Source: Wenzhouxiangellaceae bacterium (GTDB lineage: Bacteria; Pseudomonadota; Gammaproteobacteria; Xanthomonadales; Wenzhouxiangellaceae). Taken from it: 64,000 bases of DNA. A program made the position numbers and the translations under genes. Positions 9,274 to 18,016 of this stretch are shown here, in pieces (the first letter of the stretch is position 1; each line of letters opens with the position of its first letter). The notes beneath the pieces are model-generated. The model was not told the DNA's origin, ran no database searches, and saw only the letters and a program-made list of their open reading frames with translations. The stretch lies in contig JANQPN010000025.1 in the NCBI GenBank assembly GCA_028289455.1, positions 62,001 to 126,000 of the forward strand, read 5' to 3'.

Positions 9274-10476
9274 ATGATTGATCAAAACTTTTCTGTTGCC
9301 GGTGAATCTGCCACGCGGGTCCGCCGCTATGATCTGGACTGGTTACGGGTACTGGCAGTAATTGCTCTGCTGTTCTTTCATACCGGTATGTTGTTCACCG
9401 CAGAGTGGGATTGGCATATCAAGAATGCTGAAACCAGCAACCTGTTCCTGGAGTGGATGCATTTTATGTCCGGCTGGCGGATGAGTCTGCTGTTTTTTAT
9501 CTCAGGTGTGGGTACCTGGTTTGCGCTCGGCTACCGTTCTGCCAGGGTTTATTTACGTGAGCGTGGCCGGCGGCTGATCATTCCATTGTTGTTTGCAATG
9601 GCATTTGTAACGCCGCCGCAAGTGTATTTTGAGCGCTTGATGGCAAATGACATTCAGGCGGGATTTTTTATGTTCTGGCCGGCGAGCCTGTTTTCCGGTG
9701 CGTACCCGGATGGAAATTTAACCTGGAACCATATGTGGTTTGTTGTTTACCTGTTTCTGTATTCGGCTATTACCCTGCCCATATTACTGATGCTCAGACA
9801 TCACAGGCTTGCCGGGTTAGCTGAATTTGCCGGTAAACACCCAGGCCTGTTGACACTGTTGATGGGGCTGATTTATGCCTTGGTGTATGCGCTGTTGACC
9901 ATCCCTTTCCCAGGGCCGCAAAACCTGATTGATGACTGGGGACGGTTTTTCAGTTACCTGGTGTTGTTCATTTATGGCTTTATTTCGATTTCTCATTCAC
10001 AGGTTGGCGATGCCTGGTTTGGTCAGCGGCGCAATGCATTGAAAGCGGGTTTTGTGCTGGCATTGATCATTTACGGGTTGCGCTGGAATCAGGTGAACTG
10101 GGAATGGGGTATGAATTTGCCCAGCATCGCCTATATGCTGATCAGAGGTTTGATGGGCTTCAGTTTTACTGTGGCCATATTGGGCTATGCACGGGCATGG
10201 CTGCAGCACGGCAACAAAGTGCTGAGCTATGCAAATGAAGCGGTCTATCCTTTTTATATCCTCCATCAGACCGTGATCATCATCATCGGCTATTACGTGG
10301 TGCACACCACCGATACCATATTGGGCAAATTCTGGTTTGTTGCCGTATTATCGTTACTGGTGAGTCTGGCAATCTATGAGTTGTTTATTCGCACCAACCC
10401 CTGGTTGCGACCGGTATTCGGTATGAAACCCTTAAAACCACAACAGCAACCTGCAGTCAGCGATAGGCCTGTATGA
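9274..10476 (+). CDS. Acyltransferase 3 family membrane protein
   Basis: 400-residue integral membrane protein with about ten hydrophobic segments. It has the hallmark N-terminus of the acyltransferase 3/OpgC family: RRYDLDWLRVLAVIALLFFHTG, where the His is the conserved catalytic candidate. WNHMWFVVYLFLY and YPFYILHQTVIIIIGYY are further family features. Members transfer acyl or succinyl groups to glucans, LPS or other surface carbohydrates; the substrate here is unknown. Its last codons overlap the start of the histidine kinase by four bases, so it is co-transcribed with a LytS/LytTR pair. That suggests surface modification tied to an envelope signal. Confidence 0.85.
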   Translation: MIDQNFSVAGESATRVRRYDLDWLRVLAVIALLFFHTGMLFTAEWDWHIKNAETSNLFLEWMHFMSGWRMSLLFFISGVGTWFALGYRSARVYLRERGRRLIIPLLFAMAFVTPPQVYFERLMANDIQAGFFMFWPASLFSGAYPDGNLTWNHMWFVVYLFLYSAITLPILLMLRHHRLAGLAEFAGKHPGLLTLLMGLIYALVYALLTIPFPGPQNLIDDWGRFFSYLVLFIYGFISISHSQVGDAWFGQRRNALKAGFVLALIIYGLRWNQVNWEWGMNLPSIAYMLIRGLMGFSFTVAILGYARAWLQHGNKVLSYANEAVYPFYILHQTVIIIIGYYVVHTTDTILGKFWFVAVLSLLVSLAIYELFIRTNPWLRPVFGMKPLKPQQQPAVSDRPV

Positions 10477-11513
10477 GCACAACACCATTACCGAAACTGT
10501 CCGGATGGCTGATTGCACTGGCAATCAGCACAGTGATCGGTTTGTTCAGCTTTGCCAGGCGTCATTTTGATAAGCTGGCCAGCGATATCGATATCTCGCC
10601 GGTACCGATACTGGTGGATGAAATCAGCGCAGCGTGGATTGCAGCCCTGCTGTTGATGGGCGTGATTGCCCTGGCGCTCCGCTTTCCACCCTGGCGGTAC
10701 TGGTGGCTGTTCCTGATGATGGCGCCGGCTTATGCAGTGACTCACACACTGGGTATGTTCGTCACACGCAAGCTGCTTTACCCGGCTTTTGGGTTGGGTA
10801 CTTATCAATACGGGGACCTGAAATACCGGTTTGTGATGGAAGCACCGGTACAGCTGCTGGCTTTTGCCATTGCCATTGCCGGTGTGCTGATTTATGAACG
10901 GGTTAAGAAAGCCCGACAGGCAGAGCGGCTTGAAGGCCTGCTGGCGGAAGCCCGGCTGGATCAATTGCGCCTCAGCATGGCACCACACTTTCTGTTTAAT
11001 GCACTGAATGTGATATCCGCTGCTGCGTATGAAAGTGCTGAAAAAACCGATAATCTGATAGCAAAACTCTCCCGGCTGCTAAGGGCTGTGCTATCGGCTG
11101 ATTCCCGGCAAATCTGCACGCTGAGAGAAGAACTGGATCTATTGAATGATTATCTGGATCTGCAAAAAGCCCGCTATGAGAACAACCTCAGTATCAAAAT
11201 TGAATGCCCGGAATCACTGCTGGAATATCAGATACCGTTTATGATTCTGCAGCCACTGGTGGAAAATGTCTTCAAACACGGTATGGATGCCAACGGCCAG
11301 ATCGACATCCGGTTAACAGCCTCAAAGACAATGGATACTTTAATACTGGAAGTGTTCGACAACGGCAAAGGGCCCGGCGACAATCCGGCAGGCATAGGTA
11401 CCAGAAACACCCGTGAACGGATCGAACATTTATATGGTCCAGCATATGGCTATGAGTTGGAGCAATCGAGCAGCGGCGGTGCCATTGCACGCTTGAGATT
11501 ACCATGTCGCTGA
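10473..11513 (+). CDS. LytS/YehU-type sensor histidine kinase
   Basis: 346 residues. The N-terminal half has about four membrane segments. The C-terminal half has the His_kinase domain (phospho-acceptor His in MAPHFLFNALNVIS, about residue 170) and a HATPase domain with LQPLVENVFKHG (N box) and DNGKGPG (G1 box). It overlaps the acyltransferase upstream (ATGA) and the LytTR regulator downstream by ten bases, so the three genes form a tight operon. Expected to phosphorylate the regulator encoded next. The input signal cannot be read from the sequence. Confidence 0.88.
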   Translation: MSTTPLPKLSGWLIALAISTVIGLFSFARRHFDKLASDIDISPVPILVDEISAAWIAALLLMGVIALALRFPPWRYWWLFLMMAPAYAVTHTLGMFVTRKLLYPAFGLGTYQYGDLKYRFVMEAPVQLLAFAIAIAGVLIYERVKKARQAERLEGLLAEARLDQLRLSMAPHFLFNALNVISAAAYESAEKTDNLIAKLSRLLRAVLSADSRQICTLREELDLLNDYLDLQKARYENNLSIKIECPESLLEYQIPFMILQPLVENVFKHGMDANGQIDIRLTASKTMDTLILEVFDNGKGPGDNPAGIGTRNTRERIEHLYGPAYGYELEQSSSGGAIARLRLPCR

Positions 11514-12247
11514 GCGTCCTGATCGTTGATGATGAAGCGCCTGCCAGGCGGAAGCTGCGACGTTATGTTGATGAGCTGAGTGACTGGCAGCTTATTGGTG
11601 AAGCCGATTCTGTTGCAACCACAGTCGATATTATTCCAAAACAAAAACCGGATTTACTGTTGCTTGATATACAGATGCGTGACGGTACCGGGTTTGACGT
11701 ACTCAAGCTGTTGTCTGCAGAACAACTGCCCCGGGTGGTTTTTATTACCGCTTATGATCAGCATGCCATTCAGGCATTTGAAGTCCATGCACAGGATTAT
11801 CTGCTGAAGCCGGTCGAACGGCAGCGTTTTGCACAATGCGTAGAACATATCAACAGCAGCGACCAGCAGTCGCAAATGCAGCAGTTAATAGCGGAGCTGA
11901 GCAAAAACCGGCCGAACGATCGGCTTTATGTTGAATCAGGCGAGCGCGGCCGCTTCCTGCAAAGCTCTGAGATCATTCACATTGTTGCGGACAGAAATTA
12001 TGTAACCATTGCTTCGACAATGGGCGAGTTCCGAATGCGAACCACTTTAAGTGGACTGCATGCCCAACTGGATCCCGATAAATTTGTACAGACCAATCGC
12101 TCCACATTGGTGAATCTGGATCACGTTGTCGAAGTGCAGAGCTGGTTCCGGGGAGACCGGCTTTTGATCATGAAGGACCGCACATCGATTAAGCTTTCAC
12201 GCGCGTACATTCAACGGTCAAAACTATTGACAGGACTAAAGCTGTAG
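11504..12247 (+). CDS. LytTR-family response regulator
   Basis: 247 residues. Receiver domain at 1-120 with the acidic pair in IVDDEAPARRK, the phospho-acceptor Asp in LLLLDIQMRDG (about 56), Thr in FITAYDQ and Lys in LLKPVER. A LytTR DNA-binding domain occupies about 140-245 (HIVADRNYVTIAS, then FVQTNRSTLVNLDHV). Cognate partner of the overlapping histidine kinase. LytTR regulators typically bind paired direct repeats upstream of targets; none was located with confidence. Confidence 0.9.
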   Translation: MSLSVLIVDDEAPARRKLRRYVDELSDWQLIGEADSVATTVDIIPKQKPDLLLLDIQMRDGTGFDVLKLLSAEQLPRVVFITAYDQHAIQAFEVHAQDYLLKPVERQRFAQCVEHINSSDQQSQMQQLIAELSKNRPNDRLYVESGERGRFLQSSEIIHIVADRNYVTIASTMGEFRMRTTLSGLHAQLDPDKFVQTNRSTLVNLDHVVEVQSWFRGDRLLIMKDRTSIKLSRAYIQRSKLLTGLKL

Positions 12248-12307
12248 GCTGATCGGCCCAAAGCCGAACAGGCCGTAATTCAATACAATCACAAGACTGC
12301 CTGTGCC

Positions 12308-12787
12308 TTATTTGAGCAGTTCCTCGATGGGCAGTGTCTGCCCGGTCTTTACTTCAGACAGCACTACCGAAGTCTTAAACCTTCGGACATTGCTGTCTTC
12401 ATAGAAAGCCCGCTGGGTAAATTCCTGATAATGATCCATGTCCCTGACCTTCATGATCAGAATAAAGTCCATATCACCCGATGCATGGTAAGCCTGTTGA
12501 ACCTCATCAAACTGCACAATCTTCTTTTTGAAAGCACCACAAAGGTGCGCACCTTCCATACCAATTTCCACACTCACAATCAGCGTAATACAAGGCGCAA
12601 TTTTTTTGACATCCAATATTGCCGGCTCTGATTGAATAACCCGGGTATCACGCAGTCTTTTGACCCGCCGGTGCACTGATGCCGGAGACAATCCGATAAT
12701 TTCACCCAGGGTGTCTGCAGATATGCGTGAATCCGTTTGCAGATACTGGAGGATTTCGTAATCCAGAGAATCCAAAGATACCTTCAT
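12308..12787 (-). CDS. Lrp/AsnC-family transcriptional regulator
   Basis: 159 residues, normal length. N-terminal winged helix-turn-helix (LDSLDYEILQYLQTDSRIS, then GLSPASVHRRVKRLRD) and C-terminal RAM/AsnC ligand-binding domain (about 75-150, with YHASGDMDFILIMKVRDMDHY). Such proteins respond to amino acids and often control adjacent or divergent genes. The divergent neighbour is the secreted protein at 12916-13506, with about 130 bp between the starts, so it is a candidate target. Convergent with the LytTR operon on the other side. Confidence 0.9.
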   Translation of the reverse strand: MKVSLDSLDYEILQYLQTDSRISADTLGEIIGLSPASVHRRVKRLRDTRVIQSEPAILDVKKIAPCITLIVSVEIGMEGAHLCGAFKKKIVQFDEVQQAYHASGDMDFILIMKVRDMDHYQEFTQRAFYEDSNVRRFKTSVVLSEVKTGQTLPIEELLK

Positions 12788-12915
12788 AAGGATTTATCTC
12801 AATTATTCAAATATATATGCTGATAATCCTTACATCAGTGTTTTTCAATGTCAAAAATACGTCGTATCAGGCCGCTAGAATTGAATATATCTTCAAAACA
12901 CAAGCGATAAATACA

Positions 12916-13506
12916 ATGAAGCATATTTTCCAGGTACTACTGTTCATTACACTGACACACCCAGTTATTGCTGCAGATCAGTCAACCGAGCCTAAGATTG
13001 AAGATTTGAATTTCTTATTGGGCACCTGGGAAATCACCTTTGAAATCTATGACACCCACCAACCGGAACGCGGCGTCTTATTTACGGAGGTTGGTACGCA
13101 ACACTGCGAAGCCGATTTGTTGCACCGCGGTGCCCCGGCGTTTATTACCTGCACAGGAAAAGTAACCGCTACCGAAGACAGCCAGGTGCTTGCGGGCAGA
13201 ACCAGGGAATTCAGAGAATCCATTCGGTTCAATCGGTTTATCGGTGCATTGGAACGTATCGGACAATTCAGCAACTGGCCCACTCACTCCGAGGAAGTCG
13301 TGCTGTTTCACCCTGCAAAGCGGACTATCGAGTTCAAAGGTGAACTGGTGGTACAGGATAGCCTTTTGGAGCGTTACGAGGATATCTACCAATTCAATGA
13401 AAATTACACTGCCTATGAACGAACCAATGTGGCTAACTTTTCTGATATGCCTGTGACAGTTTTCAATTTAACGCTGAAGGGGACAGGTAAAAAAATTATC
13501 CGGTGA
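12916..13506 (+). CDS. Secreted protein with DUF1579-like motif
   Basis: About 196 residues from the ATG of MKHIFQVLLFITLTHPV. This start gives a clean signal peptide ending in IAA; the frame is open further upstream but without an export signal. The mature protein has LNFLLGTWEI, as in DUF1579 and lipocalin-like beta-barrel proteins, and two Cys (HCEAD, TCTGK) that could form a disulfide. No catalytic motif is evident. Divergent from an Lrp-family regulator, which may control it. Function unknown. Confidence 0.6.
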   Translation: MKHIFQVLLFITLTHPVIAADQSTEPKIEDLNFLLGTWEITFEIYDTHQPERGVLFTEVGTQHCEADLLHRGAPAFITCTGKVTATEDSQVLAGRTREFRESIRFNRFIGALERIGQFSNWPTHSEEVVLFHPAKRTIEFKGELVVQDSLLERYEDIYQFNENYTAYERTNVANFSDMPVTVFNLTLKGTGKKIIR

Positions 13507-13581
13507 AAACGCAGAATCGCTATAGGATTTCAGACTCCTGACTAAATTTTAGTAATTGCACTGAATATAAGGGTTAAGTGG

Positions 13582-13602
13582 TCACCTGGTAAAGCCGGGT
13601 GA
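13582..13602 (+). promoter_or_regulatory. Leader hairpin next to motif copy D
   Basis: Eight-base arms TCACCTGG and CCGGGTGA (one G-T pair) around the loop TAAAG. It lies immediately upstream of motif copy D and about 75 nt before the GTG start of the FG-GAP gene. There is no T-run, so a terminator is unlikely; a structured leader or operator is more likely. Confidence 0.4.
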
Positions 13603-13603
13603 T

Positions 13604-13631
13604 GACGGTGTTGCTATGTTTTAAGCGTTTA
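13604..13631 (+). promoter_or_regulatory. Bipartite motif, copy D, upstream of an IPTL-CTERM gene
   Basis: GACGGTGTT then GCGTTTA at exactly the same spacing as copies A and C, 47 nt before the GTG start. The downstream leader can fold: CGGGA/TCCCG inside GTTTA/TAAAC. AAGCG at the motif end is complementary to CGCTT of GGACGCTT beside the start. This mirrors copy C, where the same half also pairs near the start codon. Confidence 0.55.
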
Positions 13632-13678
13632 TATAACGGGACTTCCCGATTTAAACCTGCAATAAGGACGCTTGAAAG

Positions 13679-16636
13679 GTGACAACGCTACACGTTAAGT
13701 CTAATACGTTTTTATCTACCATAACTTTCTATGTTCACCTCAGGCTGGTATGCGTGGGGTTGACTGGGTTGCTGGCCAGTATGGCACATGCACAGGTTCT
13801 ACCAACGGGTGGAGTGATTGATTTATCGGCCTTAAACACCAACACCTCGACCGGTACCGCAGGGTTGGTGATTAATGGGATTGATCCATTTGATAATTCC
13901 GGCCTCGCCGTCAGTTCTGCTGGTGATGTAAACGGTGATGGGGTGGATGACCTGCTCATTGGTGCAGTTGGTGCTGTTGTCAATGGCAATTTTTCTGTCG
14001 GAGAAACGTATGTGATCTTTGGCAGTGACAGTGGTGTTGTGGGCATCGGCGGGGTGATTGATCTATCGGCTTTGAATACCAACACGCCGACGGGGACTGC
14101 TGGGTTACTGATCAATGGGATTGATCAATTTGATGATTCCGGTCAATCGGTCAGTTCTGCCGGTGATATCAACGGCGATGGTTTTGCTGATGTGCTGATT
14201 GGAGCGAACTCTGCTGATCCCAATAGCAATTCCGATGCCGGAGAAAGCTATGTAATCTTTGGCAGTAACAGTGGTGTTGTGGGTAACGGTGGAGTGATTG
14301 ATCTATCGGCCTTGAACACCAACACGCCGACCGGTACCCAGGGGTTGGTATTCAATGGCATTGATCCGAGTGATGGTTCCGGCTTTTCCATCAGTTCTGC
14401 GGGTGATATCAATGGTGATGGCTTTGATGATGTGCTAATTGGAACAAATTCTGCTGATCCTAATGGCAATTCTGATGCTGGAGAAAGCTATGTGATCTTC
14501 GGAAGTGACAGTGGTGTGATGGGTGTCGGTGGGGTGATTGATCTATCAGCCTTGAACACCAACACGCCAACCAGCACTGCTGGCTTGGTGATCAATGGTA
14601 TCGATCCGGATGATCGTTCTGGCTTTTCCGTCAATTCTGCCGGCGATATCAACGGTGATGGTTTTGATGATGTACTGATTGGCGCATTACTCGCTGATCC
14701 CAATGACAATTCCGCTGCCGGAAAAAGCTATGTGATCTTTGGCAGTGACAGTGGTGTGGTAGCTAGCGGTGGAGTGATTGATTTATCTGCCTTAAACACC
14801 AGTACGCCGACCGGTACCCCGGGGCTGGTGATCAATGGCATTGATCCGTTTGATACTTCCGGTCGATCGGTTAGTTCTGCTGGTGATGTCAATGGCGATG
14901 GTTTTGATGATGTGCTGATTGGAGCGCAAGGTGCTGATCCGAATGGTATTTCAGATGCCGGAGAATCCTATGTAATCTTTGGCAGTAACAGTGGTGTGGT
15001 GGCTAACGGTGGAGAGATTGATCTATCGGCCTTGAACACCAGCACGCCGACCGGTACGGCCGGATTGGTAATCAATGGGATTAATGTCAGAGATTTTTCT
15101 GGCTTTTTCGTCAGTTCGGCCGGTGATGTGAATAGTGATGGTTTTGATGATGTGCTGATTGGAGCAGATGATGCTGATCCCAATGGCAATTTCGGTGCCG
15201 GAGAAACATATGTGATTTTTGGGAATGACAGTGGTGTAGTGGCTAACGGCGGAGTGATTGACCTATCGTCCTTGAACACCAACACACCGACCGGTACCGC
15301 TGGCTTGGTGATTAATGGGATTGATGAGGGTGATTCTTCTGGTGTTTCCGTCAGTTCTGCCGGTGATGTGAACGGCGATGGCTTTGATGATGTGTTGATT
15401 GGAGCGAATTCAGCTGATCCCAATGGCAATGACTCTGCCGGTGAAACTTATGTGGTTTTTGGTGGTGTGTTTAATTTTGCACCTGTCAACACCATACCCG
15501 GCCCTCAAAGCACCAATGAGGACACTGTGCTGATGTTTAATGGCAATCTGAGCGTCAGCGATGCTGATGATGATGTTCTGACAGTCATACTTAGTCTATC
15601 TAATGGCATTCCAGGCCCTGATATTGGGGTTTTAACCGTAGCAACAGGCGGTGGTGCCACAGTTAGCGGAAATGATACCGACAGCGTGATGATTGTCGGC
15701 GCACCGAGTGAGGTCAATGCGGCACTGAATGAGCTGATATTTACGCCTGCAGTCAACCTTAATGGTAGTTTTATACTGACCGTCGAGACCGATGACGGTA
15801 CCGCTGCAGTAGTGGAAGATACGGTGGCGATAACCGTCTTCGCTGTTAACGATGCGCCGAGTTTTGCCGTTGGTCCCAATCAGGTTGTTGATGACAACAG
15901 TGGTTTACAGGAAATTGATCTGTGGGCTACAGCTATTAGTACGGGCCCTGCAGATGAGTTGGGGCAGACACTTATCTTCAATGTGGTGGGCAATACCAAT
16001 CCCAGTATTCTCACGGCTGCACCAACTATTAGCGAGATTGGCACATTGAGTTTTGAGCCTATGATTGATGCCCAGGGTACGACCAGCATCAGTGTGGTGT
16101 TAATGGATGATGGTGGTACGGCCAATGGGGGTGTTGATGCGAGCGCTGCACAAACTTTTGAGATAACCGTTAATGCGACCAATGCTGATTTGGCGCTGAC
16201 AATAACCAATTCTGCCATTACGCCATTGTTACCAGGCAATAATTACAGCTACGAGTTAATCATTATCAACAATGGTCCGGGCATTGCTGCCAATACCCTG
16301 GTCGATGTCAGCACCCCCAACAACATAGTACTTATCAGCAATGGCGGCTGTATCTCTGATAATGGTGATGGCACTTTAACCTGGAATGCCGGCACCCTGG
16401 ATAGCGGCATGAATGATCAGTGCGTGTTTGATGTAGAAGTACTGTTTCCAGGCGTAATTACGCTGACAGGCAGCGCCAGTTCCGACTTGAATGATCCGCT
16501 ATTAGACAACAATACAGCGATCACCAACACGATTGTGGCTGAAGTGATCGAAGTACCCACACTTAGTTTGTGGGCACTTGTATTGCTGGCTGCTTTGCTG
16601 GGATCAGTTGGTGTGCGTAGAAGAGCCAGGCAATAA
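13679..16636 (+). CDS. Large secreted FG-GAP/integrin-repeat protein with IPTL-CTERM tail
   Basis: 985 residues from a GTG preceded by AAGGA ten bases upstream. A signal peptide ends MAHAQ (about residue 39). Seven FG-GAP beta-propeller blades of exactly 80 residues follow (each with GDxNGDGxxDxLIGA, a Ca-binding loop, and YVIFG). They probably form one integrin-alpha-like propeller. Then come a cadherin-like region (FNGNLSVSDADDDVLTV; about 605-690), a second similar unit, a DUF11-like domain (LALTITNSAITPLLPGNNYSYEL) and a VPTLSLWALVLL sorting tail with RRRARQ end. Probably surface-anchored, with Ca-dependent adhesion or scaffolding. The leader carries motif copy D. Confidence 0.85.
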   Translation: MTTLHVKSNTFLSTITFYVHLRLVCVGLTGLLASMAHAQVLPTGGVIDLSALNTNTSTGTAGLVINGIDPFDNSGLAVSSAGDVNGDGVDDLLIGAVGAVVNGNFSVGETYVIFGSDSGVVGIGGVIDLSALNTNTPTGTAGLLINGIDQFDDSGQSVSSAGDINGDGFADVLIGANSADPNSNSDAGESYVIFGSNSGVVGNGGVIDLSALNTNTPTGTQGLVFNGIDPSDGSGFSISSAGDINGDGFDDVLIGTNSADPNGNSDAGESYVIFGSDSGVMGVGGVIDLSALNTNTPTSTAGLVINGIDPDDRSGFSVNSAGDINGDGFDDVLIGALLADPNDNSAAGKSYVIFGSDSGVVASGGVIDLSALNTSTPTGTPGLVINGIDPFDTSGRSVSSAGDVNGDGFDDVLIGAQGADPNGISDAGESYVIFGSNSGVVANGGEIDLSALNTSTPTGTAGLVINGINVRDFSGFFVSSAGDVNSDGFDDVLIGADDADPNGNFGAGETYVIFGNDSGVVANGGVIDLSSLNTNTPTGTAGLVINGIDEGDSSGVSVSSAGDVNGDGFDDVLIGANSADPNGNDSAGETYVVFGGVFNFAPVNTIPGPQSTNEDTVLMFNGNLSVSDADDDVLTVILSLSNGIPGPDIGVLTVATGGGATVSGNDTDSVMIVGAPSEVNAALNELIFTPAVNLNGSFILTVETDDGTAAVVEDTVAITVFAVNDAPSFAVGPNQVVDDNSGLQEIDLWATAISTGPADELGQTLIFNVVGNTNPSILTAAPTISEIGTLSFEPMIDAQGTTSISVVLMDDGGTANGGVDASAAQTFEITVNATNADLALTITNSAITPLLPGNNYSYELIIINNGPGIAANTLVDVSTPNNIVLISNGGCISDNGDGTLTWNAGTLDSGMNDQCVFDVEVLFPGVITLTGSASSDLNDPLLDNNTAITNTIVAEVIEVPTLSLWALVLLAALLGSVGVRRRARQ
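13811..15490 (+). repeat. Seven in-frame 240-bp tandem repeats
   Basis: Units begin at 13811, 14051, 14291, 14531, 14771, 15011 and 15251. The spacing is exactly 240 bp with no insertion or deletion, each encoding one 80-residue FG-GAP blade. DNA similarity between units is high, suggesting recent expansion or ongoing conversion. A seven-bladed count fits a closed propeller. Confidence 0.85.
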
Positions 16637-16711
16637 GCAATGCCATTGTGATTAGTCTATTTGACCGTGGTGAGATCGCGGTCATTCTGACTACCTGAAT
16701 TATCGAAATTT

Positions 16712-16760
16712 TGGACCCACTTAGCCCCCCGCCTTAACAGGATTCAGCTAATGGGTGTCC
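16712..16760. repeat. Dispersed palindromic repeat, copy 1
   Basis: Imperfect arms (GGACCCACTTAGC against GGACACCCATTAGC on the other strand) around a core containing AACAGGATTCAG. It lies between convergent genes. Same family as the copies at 20713, 20803, 21903, 29109 and 44928. Confidence 0.55.
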
Positions 16761-16785
16761 CGATAATTAATTTCCAGTCTTTCTA

Positions 16786-17157
16786 TTACTGGCTCTCTTC
16801 TTCATGGCAAACCACTTCAATATTGTGCCCATCCGGACCGATGACGAAAGCAGCATAATATTGACCACTGTAGTTGGACCGGATGCCGGGCGCTCCATTA
16901 TCTCTGGCACCCGCTTCCAGAGCTGCCTGGTGAAAGGCATTCACCTGATTGCGATTCTCAGCCACAAATGCCAAATGAAGAGGCGTGGTTTTCTCTCCAT
17001 TTCTTCTTATGCACAAAGATGACTTACCGTCACTGCTGAGTTCGATTCCGAGTGACCCTTCATCGATTATGCTAATACCGATTGATTTGAGTGCTTTGAG
17101 AAAGAACATTTTGCTTTCTTCATAATCGCTCACGCCGAAAACTACGTGATCAAACAT
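16786..17157 (-). CDS. VOC-superfamily (glyoxalase/dioxygenase-like) protein
   Basis: 123 residues, one VOC fold: MFDHVVFGVSDYEESKMFF at the start, LHLAFVAENRNQVNAFH in the middle and YYAAFVIGPDGHNIEVVCHE at the end. The first His and the final Glu match metal-ligand positions in glyoxalase-type enzymes. The start has a strong AAGGAG six bases upstream. Substrate unknown; VOC proteins include glyoxalases, dioxygenases and fosfomycin-type resistance proteins. Stands alone, convergent with the FG-GAP gene. Confidence 0.85.
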   Translation of the reverse strand: MFDHVVFGVSDYEESKMFFLKALKSIGISIIDEGSLGIELSSDGKSSLCIRRNGEKTTPLHLAFVAENRNQVNAFHQAALEAGARDNGAPGIRSNYSGQYYAAFVIGPDGHNIEVVCHEEESQ

Positions 17158-17289
17158 ATCGTCTCCTTAACAGGCCAGTCGCAGACCCAGGTTTAACTGC
17201 AATTATATGGCACTTGTATCAATAACATAGAAGACTGGAAATTTTGCTGTATACGAATGCGCTTCGCCAGGCTTTTAGCGGGTTTCTTT

Positions 17290-18006
17290 TTATAATGTCT
17301 TTAATGCTTCTCGATAGCGTCGACTAAGGCGTATCTCAGTATCATCTTTTAATCGTAATTTAGCATCACCATGCAATAAAGGCTGGATAGCAGCCACATA
17401 GTCGAGATTCACGACCGTTGAGCGGTGAACTCTTACAAAACGATCGCCCAGTTTTTCTTCTAAATGCGAAAGAGATTCACGCATCACGTACCTCTCGGTT
17501 GGTGTATGCAATACGCTGTAACCACCCGCTGATGCAATCCACTGAATACTGGCCACATCAATTAACTCAGTATGATTCGCTTGCTTTATGGGAAGCTTTT
17601 TCGGATTTTGATTATCCTGCTGTTGCAATGCCAGATTCGCCTCATGCTGCTTACGGGCACGTTTAACAGCTTCATGTAAATGTATTCGATTGAAGGGCTT
17701 GTGCAGGTAATCGACCGCATTGACACGAAATGCCTGTACCGCGTATTCGGAATATGCCGTAACAAAAACGATAGCAGGGCATTGATCGGCCGGCAGCTCA
17801 TCAAGCAATCCGAAACCATTCTCGCCGGCAAGATTAATGTCCAGAAATATCAGTTGCGGTTTATTTTCATGAATCAGTTTAATGGCTTGATTAAGGTTGC
17901 TCGCAGTAGCTTGCAATTCTATGCCTGGTAATTCACTTAACCAGCGAACGAGCAAATCGCGCGCCAGCGGCTCATCGTCAACAACAATGGTTTTAAGCGG
18001 CTGCAT
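17290..18006 (-). CDS. LytTR-family response regulator (second pair)
   Basis: 238 residues. Receiver domain (VVDDEPLARDLL, phospho-acceptor Asp in LIFLDINLAGENG about 55, VTAYSEYAVQAF, LHKPFNR) and LytTR domain (about 135-237, with RFVRVHRSTVVNLDYVA and ending RLSRRYREALKTL). Starts ten bases after the stop of the histidine kinase, so the two form an operon. Related to but distinct from the pair at 10473-12247. Confidence 0.9.
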   Translation of the reverse strand: MQPLKTIVVDDEPLARDLLVRWLSELPGIELQATASNLNQAIKLIHENKPQLIFLDINLAGENGFGLLDELPADQCPAIVFVTAYSEYAVQAFRVNAVDYLHKPFNRIHLHEAVKRARKQHEANLALQQQDNQNPKKLPIKQANHTELIDVASIQWIASAGGYSVLHTPTERYVMRESLSHLEEKLGDRFVRVHRSTVVNLDYVAAIQPLLHGDAKLRLKDDTEIRLSRRYREALKTL

Positions 18007-18016
18007 AGCTTGTCAT

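Noticed and set aside
10488..10988. Long open frame opposite the histidine kinase, and many similar frames opposite real genes
   Set aside because: Shadow frames of well-supported genes on the other strand.
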